Below, in pieces: positions 38,061 to 48,493 of a DNA stretch of 64,000 nt; the stretch's first letter is position 1; each line of letters starts with the position of its first letter. The notes below the pieces were generated by a model. The model saw only the letters and a list, made by a program, of their open reading frames with translations. It was not told the DNA's origin and did no database searches. A program made the position numbers and the translations under genes. Source of the stretch: Agroathelia rolfsii (lineage: Eukaryota > Basidiomycota > Agaricomycetes > Amylocorticiales > Amylocorticiaceae); NCBI GenBank assembly GCA_018343915.1, contig JABRWF010000005.1, forward strand, positions 4,003,001 to 4,067,000. Reading direction: 5' to 3'.

Positions 38061-38456
38061 TCAGATGCCATGATGAGTAAGCCCAGCAATCAAATCATCA
38101 ATGATTGTCTTCGCCGAATCGTCCCAAGTATTGGACTCATAAGTCACAAATGCATTTGTCGTCTTCTTCATCGCCACAATCGTGATGTACTTGTGCGGCT
38201 TGCTCGTCGTTTCCTGGGACAGGGTCTGGAAGACGATATTTGTGCCCGACCCAGACTTGTTGTCTCCATGCCAGTTCTTGTACTGGCCGACGCCAAAGAC
38301 CTTCTCGACCTTTTCAGCGTCGATATTCTCGAGGTACTGTTTGACCTGCTTGAGCTCTTTCTTAGAGGCATTAGGCTAGCAAATGCAAAATGTCAGTAAA
38401 GGTGGTAAAAATAATCGATGTACGGCCTGTGAACTTACGTTTACAGTGACGGACAT
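38061..38456 (-). CDS. Small lysine-rich protein, copy 2 (110 aa)
   Basis: Unit 1 counterpart of copy 3. ATG 38454-38456, exon MSVTVN (38439-38456), 63-nt intron 38376-38438 (GTAAGT...CTAG), exon 2 38061-38375, stop TGA 38061-38063. The predicted protein has no Cys, no signal peptide and no membrane helix. It shows a Lys/Glu-rich helix (KKELKQVKQYLE), QYKNWHGDNKSGSGTN, beta-like stretches around KYITIV, and a C-terminal helix ending GLTHHGI. The order looks like helix, three strands, helix; function unknown. Relative to copy 3 it has few substitutions (for example Met for Lys after ITIVA, Asn for Asp before AFVTY), and the frame is intact. The TATA-like element has changed from CTATAAGTA in copies 1 and 3 to CTACAAATA here (38551-38557). 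The kinase gene follows 1.8 kb upstream on the same strand. Confidence 0.72.
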
Positions 38457-40283
38457 TATGTTCAATGTTTGGTTAAGAGGTAGTGTGAATTGAGTGGGCT
38501 CTATCCGAAGACAGCTGGACTGGCCTTCATCGTCTCTTGGCAGTCCCGTATTTGTAGTCCGGACGATGAATCCGCAACCACAGACGTTCGCAGTGTTCAA
38601 ATTCACTCACATGGGTAATTCAGGAAACCAGAAGTTGCCCCATCCTTGCCACGTAGTTTCATTGGTCCATGCAGGTATTGGGTGGGATGCATTGAGAATA
38701 ACCACATTTGTCACTTATTGAAACAATATCACATGCCTATCCAGATGTCACAAGAGCATGAGTTCAAGTGCATCAACGAATCACGATTATTAACACCGAA
38801 CGACACAATAGTACGTCGGAACCAGCTCAGTTACAACTGAACTCTTTCGTCGGTCCATTTAAATTCCAGGTAACATGCACCACAACCAACCGGATTTGTA
38901 GTTTATTGGAACAATATCAAGGTCCAATGACGCCCACAAGTGCGAGGCTGAATCCACCAAAAAACCAGTACAAAAAAGACCATATGAGCAGCGGTAGCGG
39001 TGGCCATTACAAACCTTCTCGGAGACTCTCATTTTTTCATCGTCCATGTGTACTTTCGGCTGTATGTATTACACCTCTTGCAACATGGCAAATAAATGGC
39101 CCGTTTCAATGAATTGCAACGCATTTGTGATGTATGATCAACATGAGTCCAGATGATTCGATTGAAGCCAACTAGACCGATAGGGTCTGTCATTTTTGCC
39201 CGCGGTCTCTAATGCTATTATTCCCCAAAGGTCACAAAACAGTACTATGCTTAAGGTTGAGGTAAAAATATCAGTGCAGTATGCATGTGATGAAATGACG
39301 GTGATGACGGGTTGGGTTTCTCAATTTGTCTATTTTGAGCCGTAAGTGTCTCTGTGGCGAGCGGCTGATACCGCAAGGGATCAGAAGAAAGGGTGGATGA
39401 CTCGATGAGTTCGAGTTCGAGTTCGGCGAATGGAAGGATCACTAGACTAAAATTACTTGGTATAGAAGAAGCATCAATTCAACCTGTCAAGTAAGTAAGA
39501 TACCGATGTCGAAACTCCGAGACAACGAAGTTGCTATCACTATAGAGTGAATGAGGAGTCAGATGGACAGGTCTCTGGGGTTATAGTATTTGTATTCAAA
39601 CATGACTCGGTACCAAGGTCTCTTCTATTGAAATATCGAGGTTATTTCTTCGCTTGTAGTTAGTATCAGCAATACAACAAGTGACGGGCCCCGACGATAG
39701 CAATCCCCAGTAGGGTATGATACAGTGCGAGTCAACCTCGCGCCTTCATCATAATGCAAATACTTTGTAATATCGCACTGTTACGCTTCAAGCTCTTGTA
39801 GCCCAGAATTCCCTATCATTATCACGTAACCCCGCCTATTGCCCATTCTCACTTGAATGGAATTACGTTGCTTACAACTTACAGCACACCGTAGGAGCGC
39901 GCCGCGGAATTCTGTTTAGACAATTCATATCTATTTATTGTAAAGAGCGGCATTCCGTCCATGGTGACTCTAAACATGATCTCGGCCACTGTGCAACGCA
40001 TTTTACATAAATGTAGCATATCAGTAGCGCATTATGCTGTGTATATGCATGTAAAATGCCAAACTCTACTGTGCATACATTCATCTTGGTAAGAAAAGAA
40101 TAGATTCGTTAGACATAAGATTCGACAATTTTATAAGCTATTGAAGGACAAAAAGAAAGTATCCAAAGAGCCACAAATTTGCATTGAAACACGATAACAA
40201 CATATCACGAAAAACAGTGAGTCAAAGTATAAAACATCGTGAAGATACGTGGATTCAAATTATGAGACTACAGTTGTAACATG
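38457..40283. other. Intergenic between small protein and kinase, unit 1
   Basis: No supported gene. It matches 48,494-50,339 of unit 2 throughout, with scattered substitutions and small indels. Short ORFs (for example 38,768-39,112, plus) are not kept open in the other copy. Confidence 0.5.
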
Positions 40284-41780
40284 TTAGTCTTCTGAATTAT
40301 TATCGTCGTCATCACCATCTACATTTCTGGAACTTGGCAATTCTTCAAACATCCCCAAGTCGCGTATTGCCAGTCCCACTGAACACCGGTAAACATTTGG
40401 CCCGATGACAAGCGACTCCTCGTCACGAGCTGTTCCATGTCCTGCGATGGTCCTTAACCTCCAGTACGTCTCCCGTATCCAGCTAGCGCGTTCCACCCAT
40501 TTTTGCCATCCACCACAGATTGTTTCATGAAACTTCAAATAATATGGCGCGTCAGCGAACAATGTGGCATGGGCCAAGTTCACATCTCCATACTGCAGAT
40601 CCAATTGTTCCGCGTAGCATGCGCTGAAGTACGTGCGTAGGTAGAACCGACGCACCATCGCACTCACGCGGGGCCTGTAGTCCACCGGGTCGTCTGGGCC
40701 ACGGAATGCTTGCGGCCATTTTGTACTGTCCCCAATCGAGGTCCAGTTAGAGGGCACCGAGCGCCAGTCCTCATCTGGATGGTCAGGTCGAGAGAATGGT
40801 TCGTCCCCTGTGCTCATGAGATCGTCGGGATACAAAGCGGTTAGCATCAGAGGAAGGATTTGTGTGCCGCTCCAATCGATGACACCCGTTATCTTGGGAT
40901 GGTCTGACGAGAGTGACTCCTTGTCGAAGAATATGTTGCGTAAGGCGAGATCGGGATGATGTAGAACCAGCTGGCTATACGCTCGTGGTATCTTGAAAGA
41001 GGGTATGAGCGAGGAGAGCAATTGAAATAACTCTGCGAATGTTTGAGGGGTGCAGTCTGGGTCAGAAAGCGACGTTGAGAGTTGATCTTCTTCGAGGCTA
41101 CACCATTCTTTAACGGCATTCATCATCCCGTGCTCTAAACGAGAGCGCCATAACTCATGTGCGGATTTGAAAGGTCCCCCTAGACATTCTTGCGACAGGG
41201 TCATGAGCGGACCAACGGAGTGGCCTGTTCCTGCTGCGTCCGTCGTGATGCTCCCTATTTCGTTGAGAGATACTGGCTTGGAAAGCAATGCCTTTAGCTT
41301 TGCTAGTGTCTTAACGACGGAGAGCTGCTGAGCATGGGTTAAAGCGTCTAAGCCGCGTAAGCCATTATCGTCCTCCAAGCCATGTAATGTTTCACCCTGT
41401 ACAACATCCATGAGGATATATGGCGCGCCCACGGGATTATCAAATGTGGTGTCCCAAGCGTGAATTTTCGGTACAGGAACACCTGGATATAATCCTGATT
41501 CGCGTACGAATTTCATCGTTGCGATTTCAGATCGCTTTGCCTGGACGTCGAAGTCTTCGTCATCATCGTGGGAGATGCTAGCAGCCAGTTGGGTGCCGTC
41601 GCTGAAGCTCAACCTATAGACGGTATTATAGCTCCCCCAGCCAAGGAGGGAAATAGTTGAGCAACTTGGACCAGAACCTGTGCTAGAGAGATGGGCGATC
41701 GAGCAGTCGACTAGGCCTTGAAGATTGACCCATTTTTTCTTACGGAGGTTGGATATCTGTTCCGCTATGTCTTTGGTCAT
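40284..41780 (-). CDS. APH-fold phosphotransferase (aminoglycoside-phosphotransferase-like kinase), unit 1
   Basis: Intronless, 498 aa, ATG 41778-41780, stop 40284-40286. The APH/choline-kinase fold is indicated by a glycine-rich loop LLGWGSYNTVY (residues about 46-55), the catalytic loop HHPDLALRN (274-282, Asp277 and Asn282) and the metal-binding GVIDW (Asp302). The beta-3 position, where many family members read ARI/ARL, reads AASIS here, so the usual basic ATP contact is not obvious. No signal peptide. The C-terminus is acidic (GDDDDNNSED). The substrate is unknown; fungi have many such proteins and resistance or small-molecule phosphorylation cannot be assumed. It is about 94% identical in protein to the unit 2 copy by eye, and there is a broken copy at 20.1 kb. 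The open frame in both tandem copies suggests selection. Confidence 0.85.
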   Translation of the reverse strand: MTKDIAEQISNLRKKKWVNLQGLVDCSIAHLSSTGSGPSCSTISLLGWGSYNTVYRLSFSDGTQLAASISHDDDEDFDVQAKRSEIATMKFVRESGLYPGVPVPKIHAWDTTFDNPVGAPYILMDVVQGETLHGLEDDNGLRGLDALTHAQQLSVVKTLAKLKALLSKPVSLNEIGSITTDAAGTGHSVGPLMTLSQECLGGPFKSAHELWRSRLEHGMMNAVKEWCSLEEDQLSTSLSDPDCTPQTFAELFQLLSSLIPSFKIPRAYSQLVLHHPDLALRNIFFDKESLSSDHPKITGVIDWSGTQILPLMLTALYPDDLMSTGDEPFSRPDHPDEDWRSVPSNWTSIGDSTKWPQAFRGPDDPVDYRPRVSAMVRRFYLRTYFSACYAEQLDLQYGDVNLAHATLFADAPYYLKFHETICGGWQKWVERASWIRETYWRLRTIAGHGTARDEESLVIGPNVYRCSVGLAIRDLGMFEELPSSRNVDGDDDDNNSED

Positions 41781-42800
41781 AGCGATTTAGATGGTGGAGG
41801 AGTCTGGATAGCTTTGGTAGCTGAAGCGTATGCGATGTTAGTCAATTCCGGTGAATATAAGTTTAAATCCCCGAGATGGCTCATCCGAAAGAAAACTAAT
41901 CTTAATGGAATATTATGTATTAAGCCAGCCTGTGCAGAATATTAACGGGTATTTTCCCGCTAGTTATCACTTCCGACATGTATTCAGATTGGCGTCAACT
42001 ATCATCGCCTACTAGCTCCGTTCTGATGGTAACCGCACCCTCATTTGATAGTCCCGCAATGGGAAATTAGCTAGGGTCTTGCCAGTGAAAATGTTACAGA
42101 TGAATGAGTGACATATCTTGCCGTCACGCGTCACGGTTCCATGGCATCTTCCCCGGGCCTTTGATGATCAGTAGCATCGGGCTATTTTTACATGTCATAT
42201 TCAGTTATACTAGCATCCGTCGGTATTTATGTGCTCAGGTGCGATTAAGAGCCAGAAATTTTACATTTATACAATGCCTACAGCAGGTTTTATTGAGAAG
42301 GGCCCAAAGGGAGCTTGACACTGATACCATTAAAATGGTACCAGGGACTCCAGAATCTCGGGCTACAACTTGAAGAATCAAGAGATGAAGACACATCCTC
42401 GCAAATTACTATCCTGTGAGCGTAAATTTAACCCATATTGTATTACACTCATCTGGGGCTTTGTTTCAACAGTTTACCGCATTGACCGCGGAGCAACGAG
42501 GAAGCCCCAGCGCCCCACAGTTGCGCAACGACGGGGACTGAATATCTACAATTGAATGCAAGCTTATTCAAATGTACACCTCAAGACGCTCGTTTGTACA
42601 GAGCACAAACTGGAAACAAATGCGCTTAGCCTGTGAACTCAGTTCCGCTTATCTGTAAGCGGGGCTCATGGTATGGATGTATTCAAATAATCTATGGACA
42701 ACTCCGAAGCGAAGAAAATGCAAATTTCCCGCCATAGCAGAATAATACAATTTATATTCTCCCCGACTCGGAACTGCCATCCGTTTCTAAGAATGTCTCT
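41781..42800. other. Kinase upstream region and unit 1 spacer, no gene
   Basis: 41,800-42,580 matches 51,860-52,835 of unit 2, apart from the solo LTR there. After the shared GCAAGCTTATTCAAATGTA at about 42,560 the two units stop matching. No gene recognised. Confidence 0.5.
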
Positions 42801-42893
42801 GGTTTGTGCTCAGCACAAACCTCGGTAAAATTTGATTGATCCATACACAAAATGGATGCTTTGCGCCAAGGAGGCACGACGTTGGCGCAAAGC
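42801..42893. repeat. Two adjacent inverted repeats
   Basis: GGTTTGTGCT-C-AGCACAAACC at 42801-42821 is a 10-bp palindrome with a one-base centre. GCTTTGCGCCAA (42858-42869) pairs perfectly with TTGGCGCAAAGC (42882-42893) across a 12-base loop. Both lie in the spacer found only in unit 1. They could form hairpins in DNA or RNA or be remnants of a mobile element. No function is shown. Confidence 0.7.
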
Positions 42894-43112
42894 GGTGTTT
42901 TTGGCTCGCGCGTGCTGGTGCTGGCGGCTGTACCTTCTCTCTCTGCAGCTCCCAGCACTGACCGCACTTGCTTTCTTGTTTTTCACCTGCTGACACTTTC
43001 ATTACTGTCTTTACTGCCCGTAATGTACACTATGCCAATGGGTCTTGACACTTGTTCGGAGAAGTGTCCAAATTTCAAGCATGATAAAAACTTTGCCACC
43101 ATCATCGATGCT

Positions 43113-43330
43113 GACCGACTTGCGCGTCTTTTGACGAAATTCATGCGGGTCTTTGGACCAAAACTGCGGGCCCTGTGACCAACTTGCGCATCTATTGACA
43201 AAAATTCATGCGGATCTTTTGACCAACTTGCGCATCTTTTGACGAAATTCATACAGGTCTTTTGACCAAACTTATGCATCTTTTAATGAAATTTCTGCAG
43301 GCCTTTTGACCAATTTGTGCACCTTTTGAC
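43113..43330. repeat. Degenerate ~43-bp tandem repeat
   Basis: About five copies, the outer ones partial, of a unit reading roughly GACCAACTTGCGCATCTTTT followed by GACGAAATTCATGCGGGTCTTTT. Copies begin near 43113, 43179, 43222, 43264 and 43307. On the minus strand the repeat is open for about 100 codons, but the copies differ and nothing similar occurs in unit 2, so I treat it as a minisatellite rather than a gene. Confidence 0.7.
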
Positions 43331-44677
43331 AATACTACCATTCACAAAGAGGACTTCAGACGTGGCTCAAGCCGCCGGCCTCAAGTAGAAACAAGGCTAT
43401 AGGCCATGCAAACATGTGTAAACCCAAGTGCCATACATTCAGGCTGAACCAGAGATGAAAGATTGTATACATCACATCAGCTGCCGCAGGCACGTTGCCA
43501 CCAATGGCTAGCACCAAATAAATTACAGTAAGTCATGCAACTCCTTTTCTGCTCATGGGGACCGAGGCTCGCTCACTGCGTCACTGCCCTTCTACTGTTT
43601 GGGGATCGCTGCTTGCCTCGATCTCTCCACAAGCGCTACCCAGCCAGGCTCGGAAAGCGTTACTCGCTTTCACCCCATCTGCACCGCCGCTCCATCTTAG
43701 CCTAGCCAGCACATGAGCCAGGGCCAAAGATGACCAAATACAAGTTTCATCCATCATAAGCTGATAGCACTGCAAAAGGAGTCATACAAAATACAGTTTC
43801 ATTGGCAAAAATGTACCATCACACATCTCAGGAGAGTTGGGCTATGGTGGTGTGTATAGTACACTCACTGCACATTTCGTTGGCATAACCAAAACCCCTC
43901 GGAAATCCCTAGAAAAATTAGCTATGGGGTCTAGATAGTGTTTCCATCTATATCATGCACTTGCAGTGTGTCATCGAACCTCTAATTAATTCATGTCTTA
44001 CCTTTGCTCTTGTCACGGTTCGACATCAACGTACGAAGATCTCTCCGGAAACATGTGCTCTGACGGCATGAAATGATTAATTTCCTTGTCGAATTTAGGC
44101 GAGTCTTTCTTTTTTGACTAGTACTAGTACGTAGTACCAGTAAACACCGACCCCAAGCATTGCAATAATTTCTTCCAAATCGAACGCGTATGCTAAACAG
44201 TTTCAAGGATCCGGAGTCACCTCATTGAATGTGCTGTTCCGAACCTTGAGTACGATATGGGTCAGATGAATGAACTTAGTCACGTATCCTTGAACTCTAC
44301 AACATTAGACTGATCCTCAGATTCGGTCGACGATATGTAAGGGAAACCCTTGGATATACTGAGGAGTGTGGGAAAATATTACAAATGCAATCGCCCTTCG
44401 CCTGCCCTCTTCTTGAAGCAGTAGGAGTCGTATCCGCAAGCACATGGTTTAAGGTGGTACGACCAACTTTCTAGGTTTCTTTCTCCCAGCGCCTCACTCC
44501 GTCATTGCTTGCGGCAAAAAGATCAATCTTCTCATGGGTCGTAGCAAATTAAGAATGCTGTGAGTGATCTCTCAGGATATGAGTTGGGGCAGGGAGCCTA
44601 GCTTATTTTTTTAGGAACCTGAAATTGATGTTTTCAGAGATGAACATCGCTTTGCAAAGTTCAAATGTGGCTTTTTT
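43331..44677. other. End part of unit 1, no supported gene
   Basis: 43,730-43,845 matches 53,851-53,954 with clear divergence. About 520 bases (43,845-44,364) are absent from unit 2. From 44,365 the match to 53,953 resumes and is nearly perfect. No gene recognised. Confidence 0.5.
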
Positions 44678-44920
44678 TTAGAAGTGTAGGGGTCTTCGTT
44701 GACGGGACGACTGTGAGTGGTTGTGGGAGACGTTCAGACAGGAATGTCGATTTGAAAATCCTAGCTTTGTTAGGAGAAACATAGTTTTCTTCGGTGGTGG
44801 GCATGGCTGAGAGTGGGCGTAGAGGATGATGGTGGGTAATTGTTCAAGCCAATTCCAAAAGTATAAATACTTGAGTTTGGAACTAGCTGTTTGAGCTGCA
44901 CCTATATTAGTGACAGACAT
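44678..44920 (-). pseudogene. Chimeric ORF at the tandem-duplication junction
   Basis: 80-codon ORF whose ATG and first four codons (MSVT, 44909-44920) come from small-protein gene copy 1. The rest (NIGAAQTASSKLK onward) is the sequence also found at 54,266-54,480 in the right flank of unit 2. The fusion is produced by the duplication breakpoint: 44,910/44,911 joins the right end of unit 1 to the left end of unit 2. The small gene's upstream region with CTTATAG (45008-45014) is retained, so transcription from that promoter is possible. Whether it makes a protein is unknown. It is best regarded as a by-product and as a remnant of a fourth small-protein gene. Confidence 0.7.
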
Positions 44921-47900
44921 TGTGTTTTAAGAAGAGATAATATGGAGCAAATGGGCTCTAGCTGTCTACAGATGGACCGGCACTTACAGTCTCTTTATAG
45001 CGCCGTACTTATAGGCCAGGTGATGAGTCCATAACTCCCGGTGTTTGAAGCATTCAACTTTGCTTACATGGATAATTTCAGAAACTAGAATAGTCCCATG
45101 CCCGCTGAGTAATTTCGTTGAATCATCCAAGTTTCCGGTAACATACATCGAGAGTAACTGCATTTGTCATTCCTTGAAATAATAATATTACAAGAACATG
45201 ATTCCACAAGTACATCAGCGGCAAGTGAATCACCTGGCTGGCATTTTCGACACTAATACGATGAAGAAACCATCTAGCTCGCGCCCTACGAAGCATCCAT
45301 TCCCCGCACTCTTAAGTTTACTTATGGTATATGCATCATTCTTGATCCGACATGTCGCATAAAATAAACCTAAAACTAACATCTGCCGACATAGATGAAT
45401 CTAACGGAGCAATCTTGCCCTCCGGGTCTTGAACATCCAGTCCCCTTTTTTAAGTCTACTTCCAATATATTCATCACGTCTCACCGATATGGCCGGTGTA
45501 TCATTATTCAGTTGTTTATAATTATACGAGTTTCATATGACATGTACTAAGGAAACTAACCACATTTGTAATTCATGGCATTACAGAACCATGATGCCTT
45601 GTGATCATGAGACCAAGTGTATCAGAGTAGATCGATGGCGTAGTCTTACTCGACGCTTATTCTGTGAGAAAAGTGAGCCAGCCAGTCAGAATCAATATAA
45701 AAAACAAGATAAAATTCTGTTTTCCATTGTACTTGGTCGTAGTACGCCGACCAACGGACGGAGTACATGACTACGGCGTGTGGCTACTCTAAGACCTGGT
45801 TACACTACATTTGACCATGACTTTGTCACACCCATCCTCCATAGCAATGGATTACCATTCCAATATGTCCTCCTTAGAGACGTCTATTCTTCCTTCTTTC
45901 AAACAACATAGGTTTATCCGCTATGCGCTTCTCGAAACAAGCCACATGCCATTACTCAACTTGAATGTAATATGACTGGTTATTCTAATAACTTGCAGTG
46001 CCAATAAATACACTGAAGCTTTAATATGAAACCGAGTTCCGAGGGTTAGGATTAATCCAATGAGATATAACTGCCCATTTTAATTTCTAATATTTTTTAA
46101 CTTTATTTTTTGTGGAGGGTGAAAGTTGCGATAGAGGACACTTAAATGTATGCAGGCACAAACCAGGGGGGTAGCTTAATCTCCTTGGAAGCGCTAACAT
46201 TTATCTGCTCAAGCTAAGAACTGTTTGGAACTGCAGAGGGTATAGGTGTCATTTCGTCGGTTGCCAGTCTCCTGAGTTGTCCGGCGGGTTCGCGCCTGGA
46301 TGTTAAGTCGCATTCACGAGTGCTTTAGGCGGCTCAACTGAGATTTTTAAACTTTTGAATGCGTCAATAATGACAAACAACTGACAGCAGTACTAGTAAT
46401 CTCCTTGAAATGTCTTGGACGTCATTTATATATTACAAATTCATGATTACATCATAGTCATAATTCATTGATTTTAACAAAAAAAAATTGCCAAAGACTG
46501 CTGTTGCAAAATTGAGAGTTATAGTGTGTCCAATGCAGTATTTTTCCTTATACGCACAATGGTAGAGCCTGCTATATACACACATGCGCACATGATGCAT
46601 TGCATTGTGTGTGCTATTATCACTGGGTAACCAATTTACATACGATAGACGGAAACAAACCATCTGTTAATCATGATAGCCACGAGTAAAATTACTGGGA
46701 AGGGGTTTCGGGGCGGACTCCAAGTCCTACTAGTAATATGTCGTAAGTGTAACAATCCAAGTGAGCATAACAAACGGACGACCGAAGTATTGAAACGGAG
46801 GTAGGGAATACCGGCGATACTGGGTTACAAAAACTAAACCTGAAAGAAAAGAGGGTGGGAATGGTTTTTCTCTACTCTATATCGCATTCTACGGAATCTA
46901 ATAATGGGGTTGTTCAAGTTGTCCAAACACCATAACCTTATGATGCCAGTAGAAATCATCAAAAGCATATAGTCTCTAACATCTTTCAGTGGAGCAAGAA
47001 TAGAAGAGGGATTGAAACTGAATTTGAATTTGATGACCCACTGGGCTCGAAGATTTCCGTTTACCCATTGATGACTTCGGTTTCTCAGAGTTTCAGATAT
47101 CACTCACCAGAAACCCTTTCAAATAAGTACATCACCGGTACTACAGATGTCTTCTCTTCTTACAGGCATTTATTTACACAGGTTATTCTCTCGGTCTGTT
47201 AATCAGACTATTTTATTATACTTCGCATCATAGGAGCAAAGCCACTTACCCCAAAGATGGGTTATAACTCTAAGTCGCATACAGAGTATTGTAACAAAAA
47301 CCCAGGTTACTCTTAAGCTGAGTGTCAGAATCGCTTATACATATCATATTAAACACAAGAATAAATACAGAGTCCATTTATAATATTTGTAACATTCAGT
47401 GGCGCACATAATACGTGGCTCACGGATTGTTTGTTTTTGTAGCGAGGATTATCCAGGAGTTGGTCTAGGTGAGGGGGGAACCAAAGCCTTATTCGCCATA
47501 ACGCCTATGTATTTACATAATACATGAGTAGGACCCTTTCGAAGCGACCAAATTCCGACTGTGTGTATTTGTAGAGATATTTAAAAGGAGTGGCGGATAT
47601 CAAGGACATCCGGATCCGTACTGCGTTCATGTGTCGAGCTACCCGCCGCACAACTAGATACTGTCCTACCATACTTACTATTTCTCCCCTACTTCAGTCA
47701 CTTATCATCAGGTATATTCCAGAGCCAGGGTATCCCCTAAATTTCGGTTTGCCTTGGCAGAACGACAGTGTTAAGACCCTAAATAAATTAATCAAGAAAA
47801 CTGCGTTCATGTGCCAGTGCGGTGATTCAAGTTACGCATCAACACGAACGGAAGCTTCCTTTTGACTTGGAAGTTTGTCCAACCCGATTGTCTACAATTG

Positions 47901-48097
47901 ACTCTAACCACTGCACTAGTAGCGTCCTCAAGGTTCCAACACTAATGCTATTCTGTACCACTTGGCTCACAACGCACTCATTATCATTCTCTCAGCAACA
48001 AATAGTATTCAGCTTTCAACATTCCATAATCAACAGCAAATTCTCTTTAAACATCCTTTGAGTTTCAATCCTACTACTAGCCCCGACCCTCAGCCTC
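44921..48097. other. Non-coding part of unit 2
   Basis: Counterpart of 35,001-38,060. Contains a roughly 350-bp block (46,010-46,380) with no match in unit 1, where about 85 unrelated bases stand instead. No supported gene. Confidence 0.5.
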
Positions 48098-48493
48098 TCA
48101 GATACCATGATGAGTGAGCCCAGCAATCAAATCATCAATGATTGTCTTCGCCGATTCGTCCCAAGTATTGGACTCATAAGTCACGAATGCATCTGTCGTC
48201 TTCTTCTTCGCCACAATCGTGATGTACTTGTGCGGCTTGCTCGTCGTTTCCTGGGACAGGGTCTGGAAGACGATCTTTGTGCCCGACCCAGACTTGTTGT
48301 CTCCATGCCAGTTCTTGTACTGGCCGACGCCAAAGACCTTCTCGACCTTTTCAGTGTCGATGTTCTCGAGGTACTGTTTAACCTGCTTGAGCTCTTTCTT
48401 AGAGGCTTTAGGCTGGAAAATGCAGAATGTCAGCAAGGGTGGTGGAAACAATGGATGCACGGCCTGTGAACTTACGTTTACAGTGACGGACAT
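48098..48493 (-). CDS. Small lysine-rich protein, copy 3 (110 aa)
   Basis: Best-preserved member of the family. ATG 48491-48493, exon MSVTVN (48476-48493), 63-nt intron 48413-48475 with GTAAGT and TTTTCCAG ends, exon 2 48098-48412, stop TGA. The protein reads PKASKKELKQVKQYLE as a charged helix, then VGQYKNWHGDNKSGSGTK, KYITIVAKKKTTDAFVTYES and a final helix WDESAKTIIDDLIAGL. It has no Cys, no signal peptide and no membrane segment, so it is likely a small soluble intracellular protein. I do not recognise the family. Conservation of the intron, frame and length between copies 2 and 3 despite many flanking changes supports a real gene. The CTATAAG element lies 95 bp upstream (48588-48594, minus strand). 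The kinase gene lies 1.8 kb upstream on the same strand. Confidence 0.78.
   Translation of the reverse strand: MSVTVNVSSQAVHPLFPPPLLTFCIFQPKASKKELKQVKQYLENIDTEKVEKVFGVGQYKNWHGDNKSGSGTKIVFQTLSQETTSKPHKYITIVAKKKTTDAFVTYESNTWDESAKTIIDDLIAGLTHHGI

Larger units (their letters stand above)
34991..44910. repeat. Tandem segmental duplication, unit 1
   Basis: Direct repeat of 44,911-54,498. Colinear matches include the upstream flank of small-protein copy 1 (34,991-35,200 with 44,911-45,110), 35,600-35,900 with 45,560-45,860, and 36,130-36,450 with 46,380-46,700. Further matches are 37,500-40,280 with 47,550-50,340, the kinases, and 41,800-42,580 with 51,860-52,835. The unit also ends alike (43,730-44,910 with 53,850-54,498). 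It carries small-protein copy 2, one kinase, and extra blocks absent from unit 2 (about 36,500-36,715 and 43,845-44,364). The left border lies 10 bases inside small-protein copy 1. Confidence 0.9.

Noticed and set aside
41861..41876. tRNA-like GTTTAAATCCC stretch upstream of both kinases
   Set aside because: Resembles a T-loop, but no acceptor or anticodon stem could be folded around it.
42852..43178. 108-codon plus-strand ATG ORF with a hydrophobic middle
   Set aside because: It runs through the hairpin and into the tandem repeat, occurs only in the unit 1 spacer, and has no intron or promoter support.
42983..43279. Minus-strand ORF across the 43-bp tandem repeat
   Set aside because: Repeat length is not a multiple of three and copies are degenerate; openness is probably incidental.
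47590..47865. 91-codon plus-strand ORF in unit 2
   Set aside because: The corresponding unit 1 sequence (37,560-37,840) has indels that break the frame, so it is not conserved as coding.
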